Part shown: in pieces, positions 51,590-60,877 of the stretch | Layout: each line of letters opens with the position of its first letter | Position numbering within the stretch: position 1 is the first letter of the stretch | Source: Deefgea rivuli DSM 18356 | GTDB taxonomy: Bacteria > Pseudomonadota > Gammaproteobacteria > Burkholderiales > Chitinibacteraceae | NCBI RefSeq assembly: GCF_000620145.1 | Contig: NZ_JHVM01000008.1 | Location: 186,001-250,000 of the forward strand | Reading direction: 5' to 3' | Length of the DNA stretch: 64,000 nt | Notes under the pieces: model-generated | The model's input: the letters and a program-made list of their open reading frames with translations, nothing else | Told to the model about the DNA's origin: nothing | The model's database searches: none | Position numbers and translations under genes: made by a program

Positions 51590-53863
51590 TTAAGAGCCGA
51601 TGCGACCACCATCATCTTTAGTGATCACAATCGTAGCCGAACGTGGGCGTTTGCCTACGCCATAACCCGCATTACTTGGCCATTGGCTCGTATATTTAGT
51701 TGGATCAGCCACATCCGTCATCTTCGTGCCTTCACCCGGATGTTGAATATTGATAAAGATTGCTTTGCCATCCGGTGTTTCGCAGAAACCCGTAATTTCG
51801 CAATCTTTCGGGCCCACCAAGAAACGTTTGAGTTTGTCTGCAGCAGGTTTAGCACCCACTTGAGTCACGACATTCAACTTAGTGGTATCTGCTTTGGTGT
51901 AGCTCAAGGTCTGCGCGGCACCATCGCCTACTTTGCCTGGAATGGCCGCCAACATCATGCAATTAGTCACATCGGTGTATGCGCCATCATCGGTTTGAAT
52001 CCAGCAAATACCGGTGCTTGGGCTAAATACCAAACCATCCGGTGACGACATATCTTGATCATCAGTCAAATTCGACAAATTGATCATCGCCTTATCAGCA
52101 TCGGCTTCTGCGCCAAACAAGTACACATCCCACACAAACGTACCAACTGTTGCGCCTTCTTTCATGCGCAAAATGTGGCCATTCGGATTGCCCTTGCCTT
52201 TATTACCGTCCACATCAGCATAAGCACGTGGATTTGCATTATCAGGCACCAGTTGCGAAGAACCCGTTGCATCCACATTACGGTTGCTGTTGTTGGTCAG
52301 TGTTTGGTAGTACTCGCCCGTCACTGGATTCACGCCGCCCCATTCTGGACGATCCATTTTCGTCGCGCCCACTGCATCACCGGCCAAGCGCGTGTTCACA
52401 CAAATATCGGCCAAATCAGCAAATACATAGGTCGTGTAGGCTTTGACAGTGGCATTAGCCATCGACAATTCAATCCATTGCCCAGAGCCATCGGCACTGA
52501 ATTTAGCGACGTATAAAGTACCTTCATCTAGGTATTTATCGCCAGTCGCCATACGATCGGCAGGGTTGGCATCAGCCGCACTCCAAAGTGCTTTGGACAC
52601 AAACTTGTACATATATTCATTGCGCGAATCATCACCCAAGTACACCGTCAATGGTTTGCCAACAACAGGCAGACCAAATGCAGCGCTTTCATGCGCGAAA
52701 CGGCCTAAAGCAGTGCGTTTTTTCAATGCTTTAGATTTATCGTAAGCGTCCATCTCAATGATATAGCCTTGGCCATTCATTTCATTGCGATAGTCATCTG
52801 AACCATCGACCGATGCGCCCAGTTTACTGATGTTCCAACGCACATATTTATCATCAGGACCGCCCGTTTCCCAACCATGGCGTGAAGACGAGCCCGCGTT
52901 GCGGCCGTAACGTTTCAAGGCCACCACACTCTTATCATTGTTGCGATTAGTGTCATCAGCTGCGACGCGATAGAAATAACCCGCCCAGTTTTCCTCCCCC
53001 GACAAGAAGGTGCCCCACGGCGTTTTGCCCGTGCCGCAGTTATTGATCGTGCCGCGTGTTTTCACGCCAGTGGCCGAGTATTTGGTTTTCATTAAGGCAT
53101 TGCCACGCGCAGGGCCAGCAATTTCAACTTCAGTCAGCGGTGTAACGCGACGGTTTAACGCCGAGCTTGCTACAGTCGCCCATTTTTTATTTGTCGCTTT
53201 AATTTCAATCACCGACAAACCGTGAACCGCAACTTCTTTATCTACTTCGGCCGCAGGGCGTGGCAGAGTGCTCGTGCCGCCGCTGGCGTGCAAGAAGAAT
53301 GAAGACTTCACTTCATCCGTCGTTGCTTCGTGATTCATCGCCAACAAGCCACGTTCAGCACCCGATGCCGATGGTTTACCTGCAGCATCAAGGCCAAAAT
53401 ATTCCATACCGTCGTGATGATCGCCAGCACGATTTTCAAAATCACTGTCAGTACCATCATTTTTGTAGGCCGCTGTTGTAGCCGTCAAAGGATCGCCCAA
53501 GGCATAAATCACTTGGTAGCTATAGCCTGCTGGAATTACAACTTTATCTAATAAACTTTTGGCAACGGCGGTAAAACCGAGGCTAGCCATAATTGGATTC
53601 ACGGTCGCAGTCGGTGTTGGTGACGCCGATGGCTTTGCAGTCGGTGATGGTGTACCTGATGGTGATGGTGTCGCTATTGGTGCCAAACTCTCGCCTGAAG
53701 AACAGCCAACCAAGCCCATTCCCATCCCACCCAACACGGCAGCACCCGACAAACTCATTCCCAAAAAGCCACGACGATTGAGGCGCTGCTCTAAAATCGC
53801 ATCAAATGTTGGGTTGCTTGAGTTGTTAGAATTTTCATCATTGAAGTTATTTGACTTAGACAT
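51590..53863 (-). CDS. phoX: PhoX-family alkaline phosphatase (DUF839), Tat lipoprotein
   Basis: This 757-residue protein has a twin-arginine signal (NRRGFLGMSLSGAAVLGG) ending in a lipobox-like LVGCSS, so it is exported folded and probably lipidated. A TPSP-rich linker of about 35 residues follows. The rest matches PhoX: AMNHEATTDE, NNCGTGKTPWGTFLSGEENW and DRPEWGGVNPVTG, with the glutamate and aspartate residues that bind Ca/Fe. It releases phosphate from organic esters. A Pho-box-like array precedes it, and tatA follows. Confidence 0.92.
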   Translation of the reverse strand: MSKSNNFNDENSNNSSNPTFDAILEQRLNRRGFLGMSLSGAAVLGGMGMGLVGCSSGESLAPIATPSPSGTPSPTAKPSASPTPTATVNPIMASLGFTAVAKSLLDKVVIPAGYSYQVIYALGDPLTATTAAYKNDGTDSDFENRAGDHHDGMEYFGLDAAGKPSASGAERGLLAMNHEATTDEVKSSFFLHASGGTSTLPRPAAEVDKEVAVHGLSVIEIKATNKKWATVASSALNRRVTPLTEVEIAGPARGNALMKTKYSATGVKTRGTINNCGTGKTPWGTFLSGEENWAGYFYRVAADDTNRNNDKSVVALKRYGRNAGSSSRHGWETGGPDDKYVRWNISKLGASVDGSDDYRNEMNGQGYIIEMDAYDKSKALKKRTALGRFAHESAAFGLPVVGKPLTVYLGDDSRNEYMYKFVSKALWSAADANPADRMATGDKYLDEGTLYVAKFSADGSGQWIELSMANATVKAYTTYVFADLADICVNTRLAGDAVGATKMDRPEWGGVNPVTGEYYQTLTNNSNRNVDATGSSQLVPDNANPRAYADVDGNKGKGNPNGHILRMKEGATVGTFVWDVYLFGAEADADKAMINLSNLTDDQDMSSPDGLVFSPSTGICWIQTDDGAYTDVTNCMMLAAIPGKVGDGAAQTLSYTKADTTKLNVVTQVGAKPAADKLKRFLVGPKDCEITGFCETPDGKAIFINIQHPGEGTKMTDVADPTKYTSQWPSNAGYGVGKRPRSATIVITKDDGGRIGS

Positions 53864-53910
53864 TTGAGCTCATCGCTGTTTACAAAAAAGCGCTACTGTA
53901 AATGCGAATC

Positions 53911-53954
53911 ATGACAACAATATGCGATCTAAATGACGGATTCATGACGATTGA
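53911..53954 (-). promoter_or_regulatory. Pho-box-like 11-bp repeats upstream of phoX
   Basis: ATGAC occurs at 53911, 53933 and 53944, and a degenerate ATGCG unit at 53922, exactly 11 bp apart. On the minus strand this reads CGTCATGAATCCGTCAT, close to the PhoB half-site CTGTCAT with 11-bp spacing. It lies 48-91 bp before the phoX start. Confidence 0.7.
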
Positions 53955-54032
53955 AAGAAACCCCTTAAATCATGCGATATTTCATCGCACCACCCTGCTT
54001 ATTTGGCAGAAATCGATTCACCGCGCCCTGCG

Positions 54033-55334
54033 CTACTGAGCATCGGTGCTAAGCCATAGTTGCAAATACGCCTGATGTGGATCGTAGTTTTTGGCCTGCG
54101 TTTCTAAATTAAAGCGCCGATTCGGCCTAGGATCAGTGCCGTAGCCGGCCAAATACAACCAATTGCCTTGATTGCTATACACGTCGTAATCGATCAATTG
54201 CGACTCAAACCAAGCCGCTCCAGCTCGCCAGTCACATTGCAATTCGTGAATCAAAAAGCTGGCCACAATTTGCCGCATTCGATTCGACAAATAGCCCGTC
54301 GCAGCCAGCTCGCGCATACCCGCATCAATAAACGGCTGTCCAGTTTCGCCGCGACACCACTTTGCGAATAAATCAGGCTGATGAGCTGGCACGCCATACC
54401 CCGCCAGCCCTAGACTGCGGTAAAGCTGCGAGCCAAATCGCCAGTGCAAAAATCTAAAATAATCCCGCCACAGCAGCTCAAACCAAATCCAGTACGTGCT
54501 GTCATTCGCGCCAACAATCGCTTCATGCGCTTTTAATTGCTGATGAATCTGCCTCGCCGATAGCGCACCGCTGGCTAGCCAAGGCGAAAACTTCGTTGAA
54601 TAATCACAGCCAATCAAGCCATTTCGAGTTTGCTTATAACAATCCGCCAAACCAGAGGCCAGATAGCGCTGAAGATGCTTAAATGCCGCAGTTTCGCCGC
54701 CCTGCCATGCTGGCAGATGATAAGGAAATGCACTGCGCGCATCGATGGGCGCAAGCCCTGCCCAAGCGTGCACATCAACGCTTTGCATTGCCAAGATGGC
54801 CTTGGGGAAATTGGGCAAGGCTTGAATTGCAGAAAGCGGTTCAGCGGGTGTGACGCCTGCGGATTCAACTTGCTGACGAAAAGCAGTAAACACTAGCGGC
54901 AGATTACTCAAGGGAAATGGCAAAGCCTGAGGATCAAGCAAACTCGATTGCCACGTCTCATTCACCACGATACGCTGCGCCCGTAGCGCCGTGCATTGAG
55001 CCGTTTCATACGGCGCAACAATGGTTTCGCAATAAACCGTCTCCGCACCGAGCTGCTGTGCAAGTGTTGGCAATATCTGCTCGGGCGCACCAGCCATAAT
55101 CAATAAATGCTGCCCCAGTCGCTCACATTGCATTTCCAAATCATTAAGGGTATCGGCTAGAAAGCGCTTATGGTGCTGACCTTCACGAATAAACCCCCAC
55201 TGTGTATATTCAGCTGGCGCAAGGCAATAAACTAAAGCCAGCTGCTCTGCTTGCGCGCAAGCTCGCTGTAGTGCGGGGTTATCGGCCAAACGAAGATCAT
55301 TGCGAAACCAGTAAATCGCCTTGCGCTGTTTCAT
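54033..55334 (-). CDS. phrB: Deoxyribodipyrimidine photolyase
   Basis: This 433-residue DNA repair flavoprotein begins AIYWFRNDLRLADNPALQRA. It has the FAD-binding C-terminal half with STKFSPWLASGALSARQIHQ, ELLWRDYFRF, WCRGETGQPFIDAGMREL and the QGNWLYLAGYGTDPRPNRRF segment. The last differs from the WxxRxNPx pattern of class I photolyases and looks more like DASH-type or related enzymes. It uses blue light to split pyrimidine dimers. It is downstream of an FAD oxidoreductase and a second photolyase-like gene. Confidence 0.9.
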   Translation of the reverse strand: MKQRKAIYWFRNDLRLADNPALQRACAQAEQLALVYCLAPAEYTQWGFIREGQHHKRFLADTLNDLEMQCERLGQHLLIMAGAPEQILPTLAQQLGAETVYCETIVAPYETAQCTALRAQRIVVNETWQSSLLDPQALPFPLSNLPLVFTAFRQQVESAGVTPAEPLSAIQALPNFPKAILAMQSVDVHAWAGLAPIDARSAFPYHLPAWQGGETAAFKHLQRYLASGLADCYKQTRNGLIGCDYSTKFSPWLASGALSARQIHQQLKAHEAIVGANDSTYWIWFELLWRDYFRFLHWRFGSQLYRSLGLAGYGVPAHQPDLFAKWCRGETGQPFIDAGMRELAATGYLSNRMRQIVASFLIHELQCDWRAGAAWFESQLIDYDVYSNQGNWLYLAGYGTDPRPNRRFNLETQAKNYDPHQAYLQLWLSTDAQ

Positions 55335-55361
55335 TTTTCGCCTTAATTCATTCGCCGCATT

Positions 55362-56339
55362 TCAAGGCGTAGCCAGTAGTGCATTAGCGGCAGCCAAGCC
55401 AGATAAATAAGCGCCTTCAACCCGACCGCCAGCCAACCAATCACCGGCCACGACCAGCCCATCTTGGGCGCTGGGCGTCAGCGTCTGTTCGGTATTGCCA
55501 CGCGCATAGCGCCAGCGATGCGGCGTTGCATTTTGCCAAGTGACTGAGGTTTTTCCCCATTGCGACAGTAAGCGATTCAATTCTGCACCGAGCAAAGCCA
55601 TCACCTGCTCAGGCGAATCTTCCAGATGCGCTTGCGACCATTCGGCACAGGCATGCAAGAGCCAATTTTGGCCGCCACGCGCTGCCTTACTGCTATCGTG
55701 CGCGATCCAGCTCAGCGGGCCTTCGTTAATAAAAACGCCAGCAAATGGCAGATCAAGCGCCTGCTCGCACGTCAGCATCAGCGCCCAGCAGGGCTGCATT
55801 GTGGTTTGTGCGGCCATTGCATGGCTAGAGTAAACCGGCGGAATCAGCGCCGCCGCCTGCGGTGCGGGTAAAGCGATCACGATTTGCGGGGCAAGCCAGC
55901 AAGCAGAATCGGCCCTCACTTGCCAAATGCCATTGACCCGCTCAATCGCAGTGACTTGAGTTGATAATTGAATTTCAAGCTGCTCGGCCATTTGGCGCAA
56001 TGGCGCATTCATCGTTGGCGTTCCCACAAAGCGCTGCTGGGGCGAACTGGTTTTAAGTTGCAAGCCATTCCACACCGCAACTGGCGCCTGCCAACGCGCA
56101 ATGACCTTTGCACGCAACCATTGCGCCACTTGCCGCCGAAACACCGCAGAACGTGCCGTGAAGTATTGCGCGCCATGATCCCATTGCGCCGCATCCGTAC
56201 GCCGCGTCGCCATCCGCCCGCCGATACCGCGTGACTTTTCCAGCACCAGCACACGTCGGCCCGCCGCGCGAAGCTGTTGCGCGGCGCTTAATCCTGCCAT
56301 GCCTGCACCCACTACAATCACATCCCAATTGGTATCCAT
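55362..56339 (-). CDS. FAD/NAD(P)-dependent amine-oxidase-like protein
   Basis: This 325-residue Rossmann flavoprotein begins DVIVVGAGMAGLSAAQQLRA, followed by RVLVLEKSRGIGGRMATRR. It has the QWDHGAQYFTAR motif and a C-terminal GLVVAGDWLAGGRVEGAYLS. It matches renalase-like oxidoreductases that occur next to photolyase genes in proteobacteria. Substrate unknown. ATG 56339 was preferred; the upstream in-frame start would overlap the photolyase gene. Confidence 0.85.
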   Translation of the reverse strand: MDTNWDVIVVGAGMAGLSAAQQLRAAGRRVLVLEKSRGIGGRMATRRTDAAQWDHGAQYFTARSAVFRRQVAQWLRAKVIARWQAPVAVWNGLQLKTSSPQQRFVGTPTMNAPLRQMAEQLEIQLSTQVTAIERVNGIWQVRADSACWLAPQIVIALPAPQAAALIPPVYSSHAMAAQTTMQPCWALMLTCEQALDLPFAGVFINEGPLSWIAHDSSKAARGGQNWLLHACAEWSQAHLEDSPEQVMALLGAELNRLLSQWGKTSVTWQNATPHRWRYARGNTEQTLTPSAQDGLVVAGDWLAGGRVEGAYLSGLAAANALLATP

Positions 56340-56349
56340 TGCATGTTCT

Positions 56350-57890
56350 CTATAGTTGCTCAATTTGCTGCAAATAAATTTCGGCCTGTTTTAAAGTCGC
56401 CACTTGCTCGGCTTCGGACATTTTTCGCCATGTTTGGTAAGTCATCCCCAAGCGAGGATTATTTTGCAAACGCGCCTGATGGCGATGATGAAAATCCCAA
56501 TACAAACTATTAAACGGGCAAGCGCCATCACCGTGGCGCAACTTCGGCTGGTAGTGGCAACCCTTACAGTAATCACTCATTTTATTGATATAGCTCGCAG
56601 AGCCCGCATACGGCTTGCTGCCCAGCAGGCCGCCGTCGGCGTATTGGCTCATGCCACGCGTATTGGGCATTTCGACCCATTCAAACGCATCGACATAAAT
56701 CCCCAGATACCAAGCATCCACGTCATCGGGCGCAATGCCAGCCAACAACGCAAAATTGCCGGTCAGCATCAAGCGTTGAATATGATGGGCGTAGCCCAGT
56801 TCAAGCGATTGAGCTATGGCATATTTCAGGCAATTCATCCGCGTTTGCCCGTTCCAATACCAGCTTGGCAAGGCGCGCTGATGCTCAAGCACATTGAGCT
56901 GCCCATAGCTGGGCATCCGCGCCCAATACACGCCGCGCACAAATTCGCGCCAGCCCAAAATCTGCCGCACAAAGCCTTCCACCGTCGAAAGCTGAACTCG
57001 CCCAGCTTCAAATTCACCCAAAGCGGCTTGAATCACTTCCAGGGGATGCAGTAATTTCAAATTCAGTGCAAATGAAATCCCAGCATGAAACAAAGTCGGC
57101 GATGCCGTGCTCATCGCATCTTGATACGCGCCAAAATGCGGTAACGCCGTTGACGCAAACGCGGCCAGCGTTGCCTTGGCTTGGCTTGGCTGCGAGTGAT
57201 CGGCCAAGCAAACGCATCGGCCTGTGTATTGCCGATGGTTTTGACGCCTGCACGGCTAATTTCATCCCAAATTTCGCTTAAATCGACGCTGTGATCCAGC
57301 CAAGCTGGCGCAGCGGGCTGACCATTCCAGCGTTTGCGATTGTCATGATCAAAATTCCATTGCCCGCCCAGCGGCTGCCCTTCGCCATCCAGTAAAATCT
57401 GATATTGCTTACGCAGCGCGCGGTAGAAAAACTCCATACGCGGAATTTTTTGGGCAAATTGCTGGCTAATCGCCGCCCGATCGACCAAAAAATGCTCGCT
57501 ATCGACCACCTGAACCGGAACGCCTAATTCGCCCTCGCCCGCCAACAACAGACTCTCAAGCCGATATTCATCAGCCTGCTGGCGCTCCAGCTGCGTGATT
57601 TGTTCTGTTTTGATCAATGCACTTAAATTGGCAATAAAGTTTTGCTGATTATTCGCATCACCAATTTTTACGTAGTGCACGCGGCAGCCTGCTTGCTGTA
57701 AAGCATGAGCAAAACCGCGCATCGCGGCAAAAATCCCCAACACTTTTTGCGCGTGGTGCCACGCGTAATCGGTTTCGCTACGCAACTCCATCAGCACATA
57801 CAGCACATCCGTGCGGCTGCGCTCGGCTTCCGAAAACCAGCTGTGCCGAATATTGAGCTGATCACCCAAAATGAGCCGTAGTGTGCTCAT
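56350..57890 (-). pseudogene. Cryptochrome/(6-4) photolyase-related gene, frameshifted
   Basis: The N-terminal part (57890 to about 57190; LRLILGDQLNIRHSWFSEAE) and the C-terminal part (to 56350; SASYINKMSDYCKGCHYQPK, with cysteines for the iron-sulfur cluster) belong to one bacterial cryptochrome of the DPRP family. The frame changes at (CTTGG)x3, 57175-57189: the conserved SQAKATLAAF follows SQAK only if one 5-bp copy is removed. Deleting it restores a 511-codon gene, the family length. It may be a slippage mutation, a phase-variable switch or a sequencing error. Confidence 0.85.
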
Positions 57891-58030
57891 AGCACGCCCT
57901 TTCTATTGGCGCAGCGTGTGCTGCAATATTTTACGAATTCCCAGCTTTTTTCCCATTTCTTGCGCCACGCAAATGGCCGCAAACAAACAGGACAAATTTT
58001 CTGCGGTAAATTAAGTTTGTGATGTGCCAT
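57887..58030 (-). CDS. DUF2256 zinc-ribbon mini-protein
   Basis: This 47-residue protein begins [20 protein letters not shown] and continues [19 protein letters not shown]. The two cysteine pairs (CPVC and CSTRC) are typical of DUF2256, a family commonly encoded next to cryptochrome-type photolyases. It overlaps the downstream photolyase-like gene by 4 bp (ATGA), so both are translated from one mRNA. Confidence 0.88.
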   Translation of the reverse strand: MAHHKLNLPQKICPVCLRPFAWRKKWEKSWEFVKYCSTRCANRKGVL

Positions 58031-58106
58031 AAGCTTAGTCTTTGGGTATAGCCATGTAGGTCAATTAAATTAATAGCTTCATGCATATACATCAATTAAT
58101 TAAACC

Positions 58107-58425
58107 ATGTTTAGATTTGGTGTTGATGAAAAAACTGCTTCACTTAATATAAGCGCATCAATTTTCTGCTCACCATGGTCGCGCTAATGCCGCGCGGCAC
58201 TGACTTTTCTTGAACGGCCAAGAAAAGTAAGCAAAAGAAGGCCGCCCTAGTATCTGCGTCCGACTTCGTCGGATTCCCTCGCTGCGGACAATCGGCAAGG
58301 CGTCGGGCTTTAACAAAACAGAGCCCTCCGAAAGCCCCTTGCCGCTTGTTCCTCGCTCGGCTTGATACAAGGGAACTCGCGCAGCTCAACGAGCGCGGCA
58401 TAGCATCAAAACCAAATCTAAACAT
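58107..58425. repeat. 319-bp MITE-like element with 22-bp inverted ends
   Basis: The left end reads ATGTTTAGATTTGGTGTTGA then TG, and the right end is its inverted copy (CATCAAAACCAAATCTAAAC then AT) with one mismatch in 22. The inside carries CTTTTCTTGAACGGCCAAGA then AAAGTAAGCAAAAGAAGGCC, a sequence I know as widespread dispersed proteobacterial repeat DNA. TTAATTAA and TTAATTAT lie just outside. It ends 10 bp from the SDR stop codon. Confidence 0.75.
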
Positions 58426-58434
58426 CGCCATTAA

Positions 58435-59187
58435 TTATATTTTTGGTAGCGGATGCAAATGTGCATGTCCGCCATCCACGCCGATGATCTGCCCCGTAAT
58501 CCAGCGAGCCGCATCACTGAGCAAGAATGCGATTAATACGGCGCTGTCTTGCCCCTCGCCTACCATGCCCATAGGGTTCATTTTGGCATTGCGCTCTAAG
58601 GCTTCTGGCGTACCCGTTAAGCGCATCGAGAGCGCAGAGCGCGTTAAGCCTGGCATCACGGCATTCACCCGAATGCCTTTATCGGCGTACGTGGCGGCGC
58701 TCGTTTGCGCCAGACTGGCAACCGCCGCTTTTGCGCTTGCTATCGCTTCATGATTTGGAAAGCCAGCACTGCCGACCAAGGAGCCAATCAAAACGGCTGC
58801 GGCTGGTGTTTTGGCTTTTAACTGCAAGCTAATAAACGCTTTTAGCGCATAAAAAGCAGAGAAGTAATTTTGAGCAAAGATCGTCTGGCAGTCACTTGCT
58901 GCGGTTAAATGCAAAGGCCGAATCAAGGTTGAGCCCACGCAATGCGCAAACCCAGTGGGGATAAAACTCAATTGCTGTGCGGTACTCAAAATTGCCTCTG
59001 CCGTGCCTTCAAGCGCTAAATCGCCAGGCACGACTAAAGTTTCGCCTTCGAGCGTGTCTGCCAAACTGAGCAAATGGCTTTCATTGCGTCCGCTCAGAAT
59101 CAAACGACAACCCTGCCCAGATAGTTCATGCGCCAAAGCCGAGCCAATTGCACCGGCAGCGCCCGTAATCCAAATTGTTTTAGACAT
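58435..59187 (-). CDS. SDR family oxidoreductase
   Basis: This 250-residue short-chain dehydrogenase has the cofactor motif TGAAGAIGSALAHEL, an AHCVG strand, a catalytic Ser near ASVLIGSLVGSAGF-like AAAVLIGSLVGSAG and a YxxxK-equivalent region read as NHEAIASAKAAVASLAQTSA. The tyrosine of YxxxK is replaced (HEAIASAK). It ends with the GQIIGVDGGHAHL C-terminus. The altered active site makes a standard dehydrogenase reaction uncertain. Substrate unknown. Confidence 0.82.
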   Translation of the reverse strand: MSKTIWITGAAGAIGSALAHELSGQGCRLILSGRNESHLLSLADTLEGETLVVPGDLALEGTAEAILSTAQQLSFIPTGFAHCVGSTLIRPLHLTAASDCQTIFAQNYFSAFYALKAFISLQLKAKTPAAAVLIGSLVGSAGFPNHEAIASAKAAVASLAQTSAATYADKGIRVNAVMPGLTRSALSMRLTGTPEALERNAKMNPMGMVGEGQDSAVLIAFLLSDAARWITGQIIGVDGGHAHLHPLPKI

Positions 59188-59241
59188 AAAAACTCACCAG
59201 TTAAAATCAAAAGATCGCGAGTAGAGCCACGCTTTAAAAGC

Positions 59242-59273
59242 AAACAAAAGCCACAGCAAGTGGCTTTTGTTTG
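59242..59273 (-). terminator. Terminator between the DUF4397 and SDR genes
   Basis: AAACAAAAGCCAC pairs with GTGGCTTTTGTTT over a short loop. It is placed to stop the minus-strand DUF4397 transcript. Confidence 0.85.
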
Positions 59274-59291
59274 TCTCTACGTCATGACTGT

Positions 59292-60617
59292 TTAATTGTC
59301 ATTCAACACGCTAAGCGTAAAGTCTTTATTGGTATTACCTGTAGTATTCGGCAGTAAGCCACGCGCCACCACGGTATAAATTTTGCCCGCAGTGGTGCTG
59401 ACAGAAGGCGATGTAAACGCTGGCGTTGAGCTAGCCGCTGCACCCGCTGCACGCAGCTTGAACACATAATTGCCTGCTGGTACTTTGAGGTAAGCACCCG
59501 CCGCTGGGAACGCCACATTGCTCATGACCAATGCTTCATTGGCATACACATCGACTGCCGGTGCATTCGGTGAAGCATGAATCACACGCACTTTGATTTG
59601 GCCGCTGGGTGGCAAGCTAGCATCGTCTTTAGCAACGAGGTATTGCAGTGCAGGGCTTCCTGCAAGCAGTCCCACAGCAAATACGGTGTAGTTATTGGCT
59701 TTATCCAGTGTTAAATCAGCCGTGAGTGCCTGAGTTGCAGTCCCCGCTGCATTGAGCGCTACAGTGTATTTTTTGGCGGCTACGGTCAGATAATTAGATG
59801 CCGTAAAAAACGGTACATTGCTCAAGATGGCGCTGCCATTGGCCAATACATCAACCGCAGGTGCATCTGGTGAAGCATGCACAACGCGCAACTTAGCGTT
59901 CACGTCCACCACTTCGGTGACATTCGCAGTGGCATCGCGGCTAATCAGTAACAGGCTGATCGGAGAGCTGCCATTGGCTTGCGGCACAGCGACTGCAAGC
60001 AAATCGGCACCGGCTGGCACTGCCAAAGTACCCGAGTCAAACACCACGGTTTTGCTGCCAGCGGCGGTGACGCGCACACGGTAATCGGCGGCAGGTACTT
60101 CAAGCCCATCCGAGAACGCCTTGAAGGCCACATTACTTAGTGTGGCGGTCGTCATTGCCAAATCAGCGCTTGGCGCGGTGACATACACATCCACTGCGGG
60201 CGCTGTTGCAGCAGCATGCACAACACGCAGGCGAGCATTACCGGCCGCAGGTTTCATTGCACTTTCGGTAATCACCAGCGCTTCAATTTTGGCGACTTCA
60301 TTGATGGCAATCACCGTGGTGATGCTGTCTTTAGCGAGTTTCAGTGTGGCGCTAATCACGCCAGTATCACTGCCAGTTGGGGTAACTTTAATCGGCAAAT
60401 CACCGGCATTCACCGTGAGCAAACCACTTGCTGCTTTATAAGGCACATTGCTCAGCGCTTTTGCACCGCCAGCATACACATCCACATTCGGCGCATCGGG
60501 CGAAGCATGAATCACTCGGACCTGCGCCTGATCAAGCACCGAATCGCCACCACCGCCACAGGCCACCAAACCGGCACTGGCGGCGAGCATTACCAACCAT
60601 TTGCTTAATGTAATCAT
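59292..60617 (-). CDS. DUF4397 repeat lipoprotein
   Basis: This 441-residue protein has a lipoprotein signal (LVMLAASAGLVACGGGGDS, lipobox LVAC). Four related segments follow, each with V-R-V-I/V-H-A-S-P-x-A-P-x-V-D-V and L-S-N-V-x-F, the mark of DUF4397 beta-domains. Together they form two or more tandem surface or periplasmic domains. No enzymatic residues are seen; a binding or adhesion role is possible. A palindrome 77 bp upstream may control it. Confidence 0.88.
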   Translation of the reverse strand: MITLSKWLVMLAASAGLVACGGGGDSVLDQAQVRVIHASPDAPNVDVYAGGAKALSNVPYKAASGLLTVNAGDLPIKVTPTGSDTGVISATLKLAKDSITTVIAINEVAKIEALVITESAMKPAAGNARLRVVHAAATAPAVDVYVTAPSADLAMTTATLSNVAFKAFSDGLEVPAADYRVRVTAAGSKTVVFDSGTLAVPAGADLLAVAVPQANGSSPISLLLISRDATANVTEVVDVNAKLRVVHASPDAPAVDVLANGSAILSNVPFFTASNYLTVAAKKYTVALNAAGTATQALTADLTLDKANNYTVFAVGLLAGSPALQYLVAKDDASLPPSGQIKVRVIHASPNAPAVDVYANEALVMSNVAFPAAGAYLKVPAGNYVFKLRAAGAAASSTPAFTSPSVSTTAGKIYTVVARGLLPNTTGNTNKDFTLSVLNDN

Positions 60618-60693
60618 GATTATTCTCCAGTTTTCTAAGAAATACCGACGCTATAAAATCATGCGGATGCGTAAAAATACCGCCAAGTAAATA

Positions 60694-60711
60694 TACTACC
60701 AATTGGTAGTA
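60694..60711. promoter_or_regulatory. Perfect 18-bp palindrome upstream of the DUF4397 gene
   Basis: TACTACCAATTGGTAGTA is fully symmetric and lies in the AT-rich promoter region, 77 bp before the start codon. It looks like a dimeric repressor operator (TetR-like spacing). No regulator gene is adjacent. Confidence 0.65.
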
Positions 60712-60877
60712 ATAAAAACCAATAAGTTTAATTTGTTGCTGAACGGTATAAATCGACAACAAGAGCCACAACTTTAAGCAGTCAAAAATAGAAAAATCAG
60801 GAGTTTGCTGAGAAATGAGTCACTGCTTTTAGCACCGTATCTGAACAAGCGATAACGAATCTAAAAGTGGCAGTCAA

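Noticed and set aside
56404-57054. 216-residue plus-strand frame opposite the cryptochrome gene
   Set aside because: Antisense shadow; the minus strand encodes recognisable photolyase motifs.
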